From the NCBI RefSeq assembly GCF_007992715.1, contig NZ_BKAU01000001.1:930001-994000 (forward strand): a stretch of 64,000 nucleotides of DNA, given 5' to 3'. How positions within the stretch are numbered: the stretch's first letter is position 1; the number at the start of each line of letters is the position of its first letter. The stretch comes from Chitinophaga cymbidii (GTDB lineage: Bacteria > Bacteroidota > Bacteroidia > Chitinophagales > Chitinophagaceae). Under the pieces are notes generated by a model, which ran no database searches, was not told where the DNA came from, and saw nothing but the letters and a program-made list of their open reading frames with translations. Shown in pieces: positions 52,279 to 60,790 of this stretch. Position numbers and translations under genes: made by a program.

Positions 52279-54780
52279 TTACGCCCTTACGGGGGAAGGT
52301 GTCGCATTTTGCCTCATTTCAGCAGCCAGCATGGAAATTCCCCTTTTAATACTGCCGTATCGTTTTGTGTATTCCTGTACCTGCATCTTCTCTCTTTCCT
52401 CCGTCGTATAAGTCAGGTACTCTTCCAGGCTCACTTCTGTTCTGTATACCTTACTGATCACGCCGCCCAGAGAAATAAAAACTTCCTTATACTTTTTGGT
52501 TGGGTCATTGGCCTTGTTCATAGAAAGAATCAGCGTTTTTTCTTTATCGGTCAGGCCGAGTAATTCCTGTATCCGGTCGAACTTATTGATGTATTTGGAC
52601 TGATCGAGCAGAATCTTGCAGTCACTATTGTTAATGATAGCATCCTTGACAATGGGGGAACTGATGATATCGTCTACTTCCTGTGTAACGACTACGGCTT
52701 CTCCAAAAAACTTTCTGACGGTCTTAAACAAATAGCGGATATACTCTGCCATGCCCTGCTTGGCAATCGCTTTCCATGCCTCTTCTATGAGGATGATCTT
52801 GCGAATACCTTTCAGCTTCCGCATTTTGGAAATGAAGAGCTGTGTAATAATGATCGTCGTAGTTGAAAATAAAATGGCGTTCTCCTTAATATTATCCAGT
52901 TCAAACACAATGAAGGGTTGTTCCAGCAGATTGAGGTTTTCTCTGGCATTTAACAGATAGTCGTATTCACCACCGCGGTAGTAGGGCTTTAAAACGTAAA
53001 GGAAGTTGTCAATATCAAAGTCTTTTTCCTTTATGCCCTCCTTGCGCAGCGCAACCATGAAGGTTTCCTGTAGAAATTCATAAAATGTATTAAAGCACGG
53101 AAAGACTGTCGGATTGGCCTTGAGATAATCTAAATACGCCTGGAGCGCGCTGGATAGCGAGATATATTCTGATCGTGTGAAAGATTCATCCTCTTTTTTC
53201 CAGAGCGCCAGCAAAAGGGTCTTAATACTTTCCTTTCTTTCGGTATCCAATCCTTCCTCACCGATAAAGAAGGGATTGAATTTTATGGGATCATTTTCCG
53301 AATAGGTAAAATAATAGCCATTTACCAGTTCGCAGAGCCCCCGGTAACTATGTCCCACGTCCACTACTACGCAATGGGCGCCACGTTCAAAGTAGCTTCT
53401 TAGGTAATGATTACAGAAGAAACTTTTTCCAGCACCACTCCCTGATAATAGAAATTTATTTCTTGAGCTAGTGATACCCCGCGCCAAAAATTCATCTGAT
53501 ATGTCGACGTGCTGTGGCAGGCCGCTGATGCGGTCCCCTAACCGCAACCCAATGGGTGATAAGGAAGTTCGGTAGTTGGTTTCCTGTATAAAAAAGCAAC
53601 TAGCCTGTTCTGCGAATATGTCGAAGGTTTCGCTTGCAGGAAGATAGGCTGCTCCTCCGGGCACGCCGGCGAAGAAGATTTGTGGTGCAGTCACGGATTC
53701 CTGCTTGGCCCGTGCATCCATTTGTGCCAGGGCTGCGGAAATATTGTTGCGGATTTCCTTTTCTTCACTTTTATTATCTGTCCAGGCAAGTATGTTATAG
53801 TGTGCCTTTATAGGCAGGCGCTGTTGTGAAATGGCTTCATTCAAAAACTGGTTGACCGCATCCCGGCTAAGACTGTTTTCCCGTGAGTAAGCAGACAGCG
53901 ATTGCAGGCGCAGACGTTTGCTCTCCAACTTTTTGATGGTTTGTTGCGCATCCTCTATCAACAAGTACTGATTATAGATATGGTTACAATTCAGCAGCAG
54001 ACCCAGTGGAGCGGCCAGTGAAACAGAGAACTTGGTTTTGTCGGTACTGTACTTATCGTAATTAGTACGGGGGCCACATAACGATGGCATATCTTCAATA
54101 TCAGCCAGCGTGAACAGTTGGGTATGAAGATCCCCGATTTTTAGTTCATCCAGCAGTTCTATGTCCCGGATCATTGGGGGCTGGTCCTTGTGGAGCAAGA
54201 AACAATACCGTTCTATCAGGCCAGGGCTATCTGTTGTCCCGATAAGGTCGGGGGTATTTAGCCTATGTGCCTGAAAGTAGGTGCTGTCTTCCAGGATTTT
54301 GAAGAACTGACCAGCTTTATCAATGAAAGTTTGCAGTTCCCTGGTGTCAATAGTTTGGTTAGGTACAATGCCAGACCGGATCAGGCTGGATGATAAGGGA
54401 GAAGCGGAATGTTGCCCACGTGCCCTTTTTGTCAGGAAGAGGTAGCACTGGTGATCCAGGTAAGGACGCTCGTTGAAATACCGCTCGCTACATTTAGATA
54501 AAAAGGAGCTGTCCGGGTCTGAGAAATCAGACTGGTATGTGGCTTGCATAAACCAGTCCTGTTTATGCAGTATGGTATGCACCGGCAATAAACGGATGGC
54601 CTTCAGCCAGGTCTGATGCAGTGCCTCATAATCTTTATCAGACAGCGTAAAGATCTCCGGTAATGTGAGCTGGTAGGCCAGTGTGATATCTCCCTGCCGG
54701 GAAAGCAAACAATCTTTTTCAATTTTGTATAGCGGCAGAACGTCTTCCAGTTTTTTTCTCTTCCTCATAATCTCTTTCAC
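52279..54780 (-). CDS. traG: TraG-type conjugation ATPase (VirB4-like)
   Basis: 833 residues; MRKRKKLED four codons in is an alternative start. Walker A SGSGAGKS near residue 445, Walker B KIILIEEAW near 660, and the N-terminal VirB4/TraG-specific domain (EDVLPLYKIEKDCLLSRQGDITLAYQL). It energises pilus or channel assembly on the cytosolic face of the inner membrane. It overlaps the DUF4133 gene by 62 bp. In Bacteroidota naming TraG is the VirB4 homologue, not the coupling protein. Confidence 0.94.
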   Translation of the reverse strand: MKEIMRKRKKLEDVLPLYKIEKDCLLSRQGDITLAYQLTLPEIFTLSDKDYEALHQTWLKAIRLLPVHTILHKQDWFMQATYQSDFSDPDSSFLSKCSERYFNERPYLDHQCYLFLTKRARGQHSASPLSSSLIRSGIVPNQTIDTRELQTFIDKAGQFFKILEDSTYFQAHRLNTPDLIGTTDSPGLIERYCFLLHKDQPPMIRDIELLDELKIGDLHTQLFTLADIEDMPSLCGPRTNYDKYSTDKTKFSVSLAAPLGLLLNCNHIYNQYLLIEDAQQTIKKLESKRLRLQSLSAYSRENSLSRDAVNQFLNEAISQQRLPIKAHYNILAWTDNKSEEKEIRNNISAALAQMDARAKQESVTAPQIFFAGVPGGAAYLPASETFDIFAEQASCFFIQETNYRTSLSPIGLRLGDRISGLPQHVDISDEFLARGITSSRNKFLLSGSGAGKSFFCNHYLRSYFERGAHCVVVDVGHSYRGLCELVNGYYFTYSENDPIKFNPFFIGEEGLDTERKESIKTLLLALWKKEDESFTRSEYISLSSALQAYLDYLKANPTVFPCFNTFYEFLQETFMVALRKEGIKEKDFDIDNFLYVLKPYYRGGEYDYLLNARENLNLLEQPFIVFELDNIKENAILFSTTTIIITQLFISKMRKLKGIRKIILIEEAWKAIAKQGMAEYIRYLFKTVRKFFGEAVVVTQEVDDIISSPIVKDAIINNSDCKILLDQSKYINKFDRIQELLGLTDKEKTLILSMNKANDPTKKYKEVFISLGGVISKVYRTEVSLEEYLTYTTEEREKMQVQEYTKRYGSIKRGISMLAAEMRQNATPSPVRA

Positions 54781-55090
54781 TTAAATGGGTAAAACATCGT
54801 GTGGTAGAAGCGCTGATATATGCTGGCAGCCGCTTCCTGGATGTATGTTTTATTAATCCATGCTCCCCGAACTTTTTACTGAACCGCTGAATGCCGGTAT
54901 ATAGTACGGCGCCAGTGGGAATCACTATTCCCATACAGAGATAAGTATGCAGGCCGGTAATATATAACACGGCAAACAGCAGCAGGAGCGCCACCAGCCC
55001 GATAGCCAGATAAATAATATACTGCGCTTTGATGCCTTTGAATTCTATGCTACGGCTAATGCCTTTGTTAATAGAATATACTGTAGACAT
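54719..55090 (-). CDS. traF: TraF-type conjugation protein (DUF4133)
   Basis: 123 residues: SINKGISRSIEFKGIKAQYI is the family opening, followed by two membrane helices (YIIYLAIGLVALLLLFAVLYI and YLCMGIVIPTGAVLYTGI). VirB3-like. It overlaps the start of traG by 62 bp; order DUF4134-DUF4133-traG is the standard one. Confidence 0.9.
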   Translation of the reverse strand: MSTVYSINKGISRSIEFKGIKAQYIIYLAIGLVALLLLFAVLYITGLHTYLCMGIVIPTGAVLYTGIQRFSKKFGEHGLIKHTSRKRLPAYISASTTRCFTHLSERDYEEEKKTGRRSAAIQN

Positions 55091-55100
55091 AGAACAACGA

Positions 55101-55442
55101 TTAACCTATACCAAAAAATGATCTTAAGGCCGTTGCCACGATGACCAGGAAAATGCAGGCCCCAAACCAGCTCGCAGCAGCTTTAGAGGTGTCCTGATCC
55201 CCACTTGACCACTTATTATAGACTTTAACGGCACCAATCAATCCTACGACTGCTCCAATTATATAGAGTAGTGTTACGCCGGCTTCGAAGTAATCATTTA
55301 ATAGATCGGTTGCAGATTCAATGCCGGCAACGCCATCTGCTTGTGCCAGGCAGTTAATGACCGCAAATAGTAGTACTGCGAATAGTAATAAGAAATTTCT
55401 GGCGACAATACGTTTCCTTCCGCGCAATTTTCTTTCACACAT
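55101..55442 (-). CDS. traE: TraE-type conjugation protein (DUF4134)
   Basis: 113 residues. Signal-like first helix (NFLLLFAVLLFAVINCLAQA), then two helices (GVTLLYIIGAVVGLIGAVKVY, FGACIFLVIVATALRSFFGIG) flanking KWSSGDQDTSKAAASWFG, the DUF4134 signature. VirB2/pilin-like small subunit. First gene of the transfer operon, downstream of a hairpin at 55476-55531. Confidence 0.92.
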   Translation of the reverse strand: MCERKLRGRKRIVARNFLLLFAVLLFAVINCLAQADGVAGIESATDLLNDYFEAGVTLLYIIGAVVGLIGAVKVYNKWSSGDQDTSKAAASWFGACIFLVIVATALRSFFGIG

Positions 55443-55475
55443 ACGTATTTTTATTTTTGAATTTGGAAAAATATA

Positions 55476-55531
55476 GAAAGCCCGCCTGCATTGTCACTCA
55501 GCACTTTCCGATTCACTAGCAGACGGGCTTC
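55476..55531 (-). terminator. Hairpin before the transfer operon
   Basis: GAAAGCCCGCCTGC (55476-55489) with GCAGACGGGCTTC (55519-55531), one mismatch and an offset at the base, 29-nt loop. In minus-strand reading it is followed by CTATATTTTT, so it could end the upstream unit or attenuate the operon. Confidence 0.6.
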
Positions 55532-55559
55532 ACCTCACCAACAACCAACCACCCTCCTG

Positions 55560-56114
55560 TTAGTTCCAAAGCGATTGTATTTCCTCAGTTGTTAGTTTAA
55601 TCCCGCAATCTCTTTCGACAGATAAAGCGATATAAGTATTGATGGAATCGAAATATTCTGTGTCCAGCAGTAACTGGTAAGGCTGCACGATTGATCTGAT
55701 CTTGGTGCTTACTTCTTCGGGATTGGGCGGCTGGGAAGCAATATGGTTGATAGTATCCTGGATCTTATCCACAATGTTTTCTGCTTCTTTTAAAAGTATC
55801 GTATCCTCATCTTCCAGTATTTCGAGCCCGGTTTCGTCTTCCGGTTCGGATATCAGGACATGGTCGGCGGCGGGAGGAAGTGACATAGGAGGAACCGTTT
55901 GCTGTGCTTGTTGCATCCGGGGAATAATATCTGTATGCAATGGTGTGCTTTCTGCAAGTACGGTTTTGATATTTTGTGGCTTCAGTATTCCTTTTCGGTA
56001 CAAAAACCAGTAATATATGACTAACAGGCCAATGACAATTACTAATGCCGCTTCCATCTGGCTACTTTGAATTAACATAAAATGCTTTTTCAGTGAAACA
56101 ATCAAATCATTCAT
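55560..56114 (-). CDS. Single-helix membrane protein upstream of traE
   Basis: 184 residues. One membrane helix at 21-38 (EAALVIVIGLLVIYYWFLY), then an acidic, Pro/Gln-rich linker and a helical C-terminal domain (EEVSTKIRSIVQPYQLLLDTEYFDSINTYIALSVERDCGIKLTTEEIQSLW). No family recognised. Between rteC and the transfer operon, same strand; may anchor a regulator or transfer part to the membrane (inference). Confidence 0.6.
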   Translation of the reverse strand: MNDLIVSLKKHFMLIQSSQMEAALVIVIGLLVIYYWFLYRKGILKPQNIKTVLAESTPLHTDIIPRMQQAQQTVPPMSLPPAADHVLISEPEDETGLEILEDEDTILLKEAENIVDKIQDTINHIASQPPNPEEVSTKIRSIVQPYQLLLDTEYFDSINTYIALSVERDCGIKLTTEEIQSLWN

Positions 56115-56180
56115 GTTTCAAAGATGGGGTGAAGAAGAAGCGATATTTCAGAGTATTATCCGAGGCTCGGAAAAATAATT

Positions 56181-57047
56181 TTACTTTGATGGTTTATACT
56201 GCTGGTGCATTTTATCCATTCTTTCTTTCAGTTTTACTACCAATTTGTCCATAAAAACGGCTTCCTCCTTTTTGCGGGAGAGGATTTCCTGAAAGGTGCG
56301 GGATGTGTTTTTGAGTTCGATAGAGAACATTACTTCAAAAACTTCGAATATTTCATGCAGGGATTCTTCCAGTATATTGGCTTCTTTACAGGCGTAACCG
56401 AATTCGATGAGTCCCACTTTGGGCCCTTTCCAGGTCAGCTGTCGCTTGTTCCCCGGAGGTTGAACTTTGGCGGCACCAGCAATGGGTGTCATGGCGTGCT
56501 GCAAATAGGCGCTGAGCATATCGTTGGCTATGATTCGGGAAAACAAGTAATCTTTGGCCGTAGAAAAGTCGGGATCTGCGTCGATATGCTTGTAAGAAGG
56601 AAGGAATATGCCCGTGGTGGGGTTTCTGGCAAAGTATTCCTTATCCAGATAGGTGGCGCCCATGCGGTAGTAGAGGTATATGTCCCGGTGGTAGTCGGAA
56701 AAATGCTGTATCCGTTTCAGATGCTTTTGGTAATATTTATCCAGTTGCGGGCGGTTTCCAGCTGGCTTTCTTAGCTCGATCTCCCAAATTTTACTGTAGT
56801 AGATCAGTTGACCGTGAAAACGGGGTTTAACAGACTTGAAGAAATGAATTTCCTGTTCCTCCGAGAGAAGCGGGTACTTACGGAGCTGCGTTCTCAGCGC
56901 TGTCAGGTGCCGGAGGCAAATGCCTATGCAAGGTTGGCAGTACTGAAGAGGAGATGAATCAGTTGTATTGACTACTCTCAGGGCTGCGAGTAATTGTTGA
57001 TAGGCTTGCTCCCAGTGGGTTGCAGAAGGCGTGTCTTTGGATTTCAT
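56181..57047 (-). CDS. rteC: RteC-domain regulator
   Basis: 288 residues. The conserved region EEQEIHFFKSVKPRFHGQLIYYSKIWEIE, then RDIYLYYRMGATYLDKEYFAR and VGLIEFGYACKEANI are those of RteC. In CTnDOT, RteC binds DNA and activates excision and transfer functions. It is preceded by a dense operator array at 57101-57135, suggesting that its own promoter is regulated. Upstream of the transfer operon on the same strand. Confidence 0.9.
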   Translation of the reverse strand: MKSKDTPSATHWEQAYQQLLAALRVVNTTDSSPLQYCQPCIGICLRHLTALRTQLRKYPLLSEEQEIHFFKSVKPRFHGQLIYYSKIWEIELRKPAGNRPQLDKYYQKHLKRIQHFSDYHRDIYLYYRMGATYLDKEYFARNPTTGIFLPSYKHIDADPDFSTAKDYLFSRIIANDMLSAYLQHAMTPIAGAAKVQPPGNKRQLTWKGPKVGLIEFGYACKEANILEESLHEIFEVFEVMFSIELKNTSRTFQEILSRKKEEAVFMDKLVVKLKERMDKMHQQYKPSK

Positions 57048-57100
57048 ACTACGCTGTTTAATTATTCTAACAGAATCACAAAAACAACACCTGATGCAGA

Positions 57101-57135
57101 TTACCGGGTAATTACCTGTAATTACCCGTAATTAC
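57101..57135. promoter_or_regulatory. Three GTAATTAC palindromes phased at 10 bp
   Basis: GTAATTAC occurs at 57108-57115, 57118-57125 and 57128-57135, each self-complementary and exactly one helical turn from the next. TTACCGGGTAA (57101-57111) overlaps the first, and a weaker GAAATTACC follows at about 57147. It lies 54 bp before the rteC start. Likely a cooperative operator. Confidence 0.75.
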
Positions 57136-57159
57136 TTTTGTGTAAGGAAATTACCTGGA

Positions 57160-58368
57160 TTACTGAAGTTCATTAAGATTAGTTTGTTTTACTCTCGTTT
57201 TCAGTACGGTGGTTAATTTCTCCAACCATTCAATAATTTCCAATATGGATTGAAGGACGGCAGCATTTTTAGAATAGAATTGCGTGTGAAAGGAATTTTC
57301 CGATATAGATCTTTGCCCGGCGGTGGAAAAATGAGCAGCAAAGAATCGAATAATATCCTTTGGTTTAGCTTCAGGAAAGAAGCGGATCGTATCGAGAGCG
57401 TTTGCCAGTTGTGCCAGCTGGAGAGAGGTAAGGGGAACCTGTAAGGTGGTAGCGTTGTGTGATTCGTCTGGAAAGGAGGACTGTGTCAGCAGTGTTTCTT
57501 TATCGATCAGGTACTGATACTCTTCCTCAATAACAGAAAGGACCTGGTGTACAATAGAAGGTTGTCCCGGCAGCAGATTCATATCGGGTTTTTGGTGTAG
57601 TCTTCGCAAGGTGCTTACATACCAGTTGACTTTCTCTACGCGGTCTGTCAGGGAGGGTAAGGCTTCTAGTTTATCGTGGAGTCGATCCGTACAGAAAATC
57701 CGGTATTCGACATTATTGAAATTGAGATAATACAGCTTATAATGGATTTGCCAGTTCAGATCATTTTTGTCCGACATATCCAGTAAGGGTAACCACTCAT
57801 TGATGAATTCCTGGAAATACAGCAATGTCCTGTAACTGTAGGGATTGTGATTCCTTTTCAGAAACTCGTTGAGCGGCCGGAAAGCCACGTCCAGTAAATC
57901 TTTTTCAAGATTCTCCCGGAAATACAATTGTTTGAGCTGTTGGAAATTGAAATCTATAATGGATTTGGCATTTTGGAGAAAGGAAGTCGGTAGCGGCAGA
58001 TCTTGGTCGATATACTGCGTATAATATTTTAGCAGATGCGAAAGGATTTTCTCCAGTGAAAACTGAAGGTTCTGATAAAGTTCAGCGAGTAGCGGATTGT
58101 TCTGAAGTACAGAATGGTGATTATATTCTTCTACCACATCCATAAACCGTAGCAGGTCCAGGTGGTTGGCCTGAATGTAACGCTCCGCGGGTTTGGGTTT
58201 CAACAGGTGTACCTGTGTTTGGAAGGCTTTAGTGACCTGGTGCGCCTCTTTTGCTATCCAATCGTTCCAGCCCTGGATATCTGTGACTGAAGGAGAAGCG
58301 CCATTAAGTGCGATGGGGTTGATACTTGCTATAAAGTGCTCTAATTCATGAATTTCAAATTTTATCAT
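57160..58368 (-). CDS. Unknown protein upstream of rteC
   Basis: 402 residues, helical and soluble. The C-terminal 110 residues (LTSLQLAQLANALDTIRFFPEAKPKDIIRFFAAHFSTAGQRSISENSFHTQFYS) match a domain often seen in Bacteroidota mobile elements, usually in proteins beside RteC, with the pattern I-S-x-x-S-F-x-x-x-F-Y. The N-terminal part is unrecognised. It may regulate the transfer operon together with RteC (inference). Confidence 0.6.
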   Translation of the reverse strand: MIKFEIHELEHFIASINPIALNGASPSVTDIQGWNDWIAKEAHQVTKAFQTQVHLLKPKPAERYIQANHLDLLRFMDVVEEYNHHSVLQNNPLLAELYQNLQFSLEKILSHLLKYYTQYIDQDLPLPTSFLQNAKSIIDFNFQQLKQLYFRENLEKDLLDVAFRPLNEFLKRNHNPYSYRTLLYFQEFINEWLPLLDMSDKNDLNWQIHYKLYYLNFNNVEYRIFCTDRLHDKLEALPSLTDRVEKVNWYVSTLRRLHQKPDMNLLPGQPSIVHQVLSVIEEEYQYLIDKETLLTQSSFPDESHNATTLQVPLTSLQLAQLANALDTIRFFPEAKPKDIIRFFAAHFSTAGQRSISENSFHTQFYSKNAAVLQSILEIIEWLEKLTTVLKTRVKQTNLNELQ

Positions 58369-58861
58369 GGAGTTGCCATTTATGGTTAAACAAACCAGAT
58401 AATTATCTGAACGGTATACAGGATAAATTAATCTGTTGGGTTATATAATACATATGTTATTCATACCAAATATTTAGTGATAAGTCTGAACCCACCCGCA
58501 AAAAAAGGATTGCGACTCATCCGTGGAAAAATGAGGCTTGGGGGGTAGGGAGGATCATTGTTTCGGTGACTATTTAGTTCGTCATTCAAGCTAAGATGTT
58601 GTAAGGTATTAAATTGTAGGCACTTATCAAAAAAAACGAACTTATCCGTGAGGGTTGATAGTTTACATTGTATTTGTAAAAATACTATACTTTTGCCTGT
58701 AGGATATTCATTATGTGATCATTAGATATTAGTACCATAGCGTGGTACTGATTTTAGCTATATTGGTTCTAATTTTATTTATTGAGTTGCAGGTGTTCCC
58801 TTTTTTAGTTGCCGGCTGAACTCAAATTAACACATCCCCAAAATTGGAGTAGAGTGGAAAT
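58369..58861. other. 493-bp intergenic region with + strand promoter
   Basis: The divergent spacer between the 402-aa unknown gene (minus) and abiH (plus). It holds the promoter at 58668-58695 and the AGTACCA/TGGTACT dyad at 58731-58749. No gene is supported in it; a short G-run patch near 58540 is unexplained. Confidence 0.5.
58668..58695 (+). promoter_or_regulatory. Promoter of abiH
   Basis: TTG (58668-58670), 17 bp, TACTTTTG (58688-58695), the Bacteroidota consensus. The predicted leader to the ATG at 58904 is about 200 nt and contains the perfect dyad AGTACCA-5 nt-TGGTACT (58731-58749), possibly an operator. Confidence 0.6.
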
Positions 58862-58903
58862 GTGACGCAAAACTTATATCTTATTGAATTATTTTGCAAA
58901 ATA

Positions 58904-60073
58904 ATGAATAGACTTATACTTATTGGAAATGGGTTTGACCTAGCACATGGAATACCTACACGTTATAATGATTTTTTGTTGGGATACCTCAAACGAGCAT
59001 TTGTCGAGGCGGGGAAAGGAAAGAATTATCAGGACAAGCTGATGATGATTGATGCGCATCTGTATAGCGAACAAATTGGAAATCGTGGCGGTTTACCGCA
59101 GACTACGGATGAATTGTTAGACTACTGCTACCAAAATGGGTTTCTGGAAGAGCTGTTATATAAACGTAAAGTTCCTTTCGGGTCACAAGATGTCTTTACA
59201 AATTTTACGGTAAATATTCATTCTGATTTTTTCAAATTCCTGTTGACAAAATGTAAAATTTCCAATTGGGTTGAAATTGAGAATGAATTTTATTTTCAGT
59301 TAAGTAAAATTGTGCAAATGCAAGATGAGCATTTAAAGGAAAAGGCTTTACGTGCATTAAACGAATCGATGGATGGCCTTATCAAGGCGCTTCAGAAGTA
59401 TTTAAGTACCATAGAATGCAAGGCCGAGAATAGTAAGTATGAAAATATTTTAAGGGATTTTATCTCACTTAAAGAAATACCGCTGGTGAAATTGGAGGGC
59501 TATACGCAACCCCAACAAACCATGATACTCAATTTCAATTATACTTCAACGATTAATCGGTATGTTGAACGCCTCGACAAAAGTTTACAGAATACGATAA
59601 AAATCAATAACATTCACGGAACTTTAAGTGATCCCGATAATCCAATGGTATTCGGTTTTGGGGATGAGTTAGATGAATATTATAGTTTAATGGAGAAGTC
59701 ACGTATCAAAGGTTTTTTTAAGTACATCAAATCATTCTGGTATTTCAGAACGGAAAACTATCACGACCTGATTCGTTTTATAGAATCGGACAGTTACGAA
59801 GTCGTCATATTAGGGCATTCCTGTGGCTTATCTGATAGGACTATGCTGAATATGGTATTTGAACATGAAAATTGTAGGAGCATCAGAATATATTATTATG
59901 AGAACGGAATACATAATAACTTTAATGAATTAACAGAAGAAATAGCCCGGCATTTTTCTAATAAAACTTCTTTGAGAGCGAAAGTGATTCCCAAGCCTAA
60001 ATGTGTTCCAATGCCACAAGCACCTGTTTCTGTACATCAAGAAGTCCTATCCGTGGGTAAACCCGTAAGCTGA
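58904..60073 (+). CDS. abiH: AbiH-family phage-defence protein
   Basis: 389 residues from the ATG at 58904; a GTG at 58862 would add 14. The AbiH opening RLILIGNGFDLAHGIPTRYNDFL is unmistakable, and ILNFNYTSTINRYVERLDK with INNIHGTLSDPDNPMVFGFGDE and VVILGHSCGLSDRTML follow in the family's order. AbiH members abort phage infection; the molecular target is not settled. Convergent with a lone umuD and in the place where umuC is expected. Confidence 0.92.
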   Translation: MNRLILIGNGFDLAHGIPTRYNDFLLGYLKRAFVEAGKGKNYQDKLMMIDAHLYSEQIGNRGGLPQTTDELLDYCYQNGFLEELLYKRKVPFGSQDVFTNFTVNIHSDFFKFLLTKCKISNWVEIENEFYFQLSKIVQMQDEHLKEKALRALNESMDGLIKALQKYLSTIECKAENSKYENILRDFISLKEIPLVKLEGYTQPQQTMILNFNYTSTINRYVERLDKSLQNTIKINNIHGTLSDPDNPMVFGFGDELDEYYSLMEKSRIKGFFKYIKSFWYFRTENYHDLIRFIESDSYEVVILGHSCGLSDRTMLNMVFEHENCRSIRIYYYENGIHNNFNELTEEIARHFSNKTSLRAKVIPKPKCVPMPQAPVSVHQEVLSVGKPVS

Positions 60074-60192
60074 AAAGCAAGGAGTTGGTGGATGATCTCT
60101 TGCATGAGGAAGGCCAGCGTCCCACCTTGATTCCAATTTTTTGCAATTGCGGTTGAAACAGCCTCACATGGTATCGAATTTATTGCGATCAT
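60037..60192 (-). pseudogene. Remnant of umuC start
   Basis: An ATG (60192) overlaps the umuD stop as ATGA, the usual umuDC junction. The frame reads MIAINSIPCEAVS, which loosely resembles the UmuC opening (M-x-A-[IL]-x-D-x-N-S-x-x-x-x-C-E) with small deletions, then loses any resemblance and ends inside abiH. Best read as what is left of umuC at a recombination joint. Confidence 0.4.
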
Positions 60193-60617
60193 AACTTGAT
60201 AACAATTGCTTTCACTACACCCCAAACTTCAAATTCATCATCCCCCTTTACCAGGTATGGCGTGTACGCGCTGTTCTCCGGATGTAATACCCATCCAGCG
60301 CGGGATTTCACCAGTCGTTTGATGGTAAATTCTTTGTTCAGCAGGCCCACTACTATATCACCATGATGCGCCTTTTTACCTCTATCTACGGCAACGACGC
60401 TACCATGTGGCATATGAGCTTCTTCCATGCTGTTGCCGTTTACACGAATAAGGAAAACAGAGGGTGTAAGGCTTAATAGTTCTTCTGGTGTAATTTCATT
60501 TTCGTGGTAGTCCTGGGCCGGACTTGGGAAGCCGGCGTTGATAGCGGTATCAAAGAAGGGGATTTTATGGACGTGTTTTCCCGACCGCCCTGTGGCAGTT
60601 TTCTCTACTGTTCTCAT
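60189..60617 (-). CDS. umuD: UmuD-like S24 peptidase
   Basis: 142 residues from MRTVEKTATG at 60617; an ATG at 60659 lies within the operator region. Self-cleavage site Ala28-Gly29 in INAGFPSPAQDY, catalytic Ser63 in RVNGNSM and Lys100 in FTIKRLV: all needed residues are present. In SOS mutagenesis, RecA-stimulated self-cleavage yields the subunit that pairs with UmuC, which is missing here. Two 13-bp dyads cover the upstream region. Confidence 0.9.
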   Translation of the reverse strand: MRTVEKTATGRSGKHVHKIPFFDTAINAGFPSPAQDYHENEITPEELLSLTPSVFLIRVNGNSMEEAHMPHGSVVAVDRGKKAHHGDIVVGLLNKEFTIKRLVKSRAGWVLHPENSAYTPYLVKGDDEFEVWGVVKAIVIKL

Positions 60618-60621
60618 GTCG

Positions 60622-60656
60622 CTAAATTTACTAGCAATATTAACTAAAATTTTTAG
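60622..60656. promoter_or_regulatory. Two related 13-bp dyads upstream of umuD
   Basis: CTAAATTTACTAG (60622-60634) and CTAAAATTTTTAG (60644-60656) share the pattern CTAAAwTTTwyTAG; centres are 22 bp apart, about two helical turns. Position just before the umuD start suggests paired repressor sites. Confidence 0.6.
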
Positions 60657-60790
60657 CATTCAAATTGTTTGTTCTCAAATCACAATTTTACCCTGGTTGG
60701 TCTGCCTTCAAAGAGAGAAAAATTGATCATTTTTGTTTGATTTTCACCTGAATATGGATAGCATTGGTTTGAGCTCTGTATGCTGCGACA

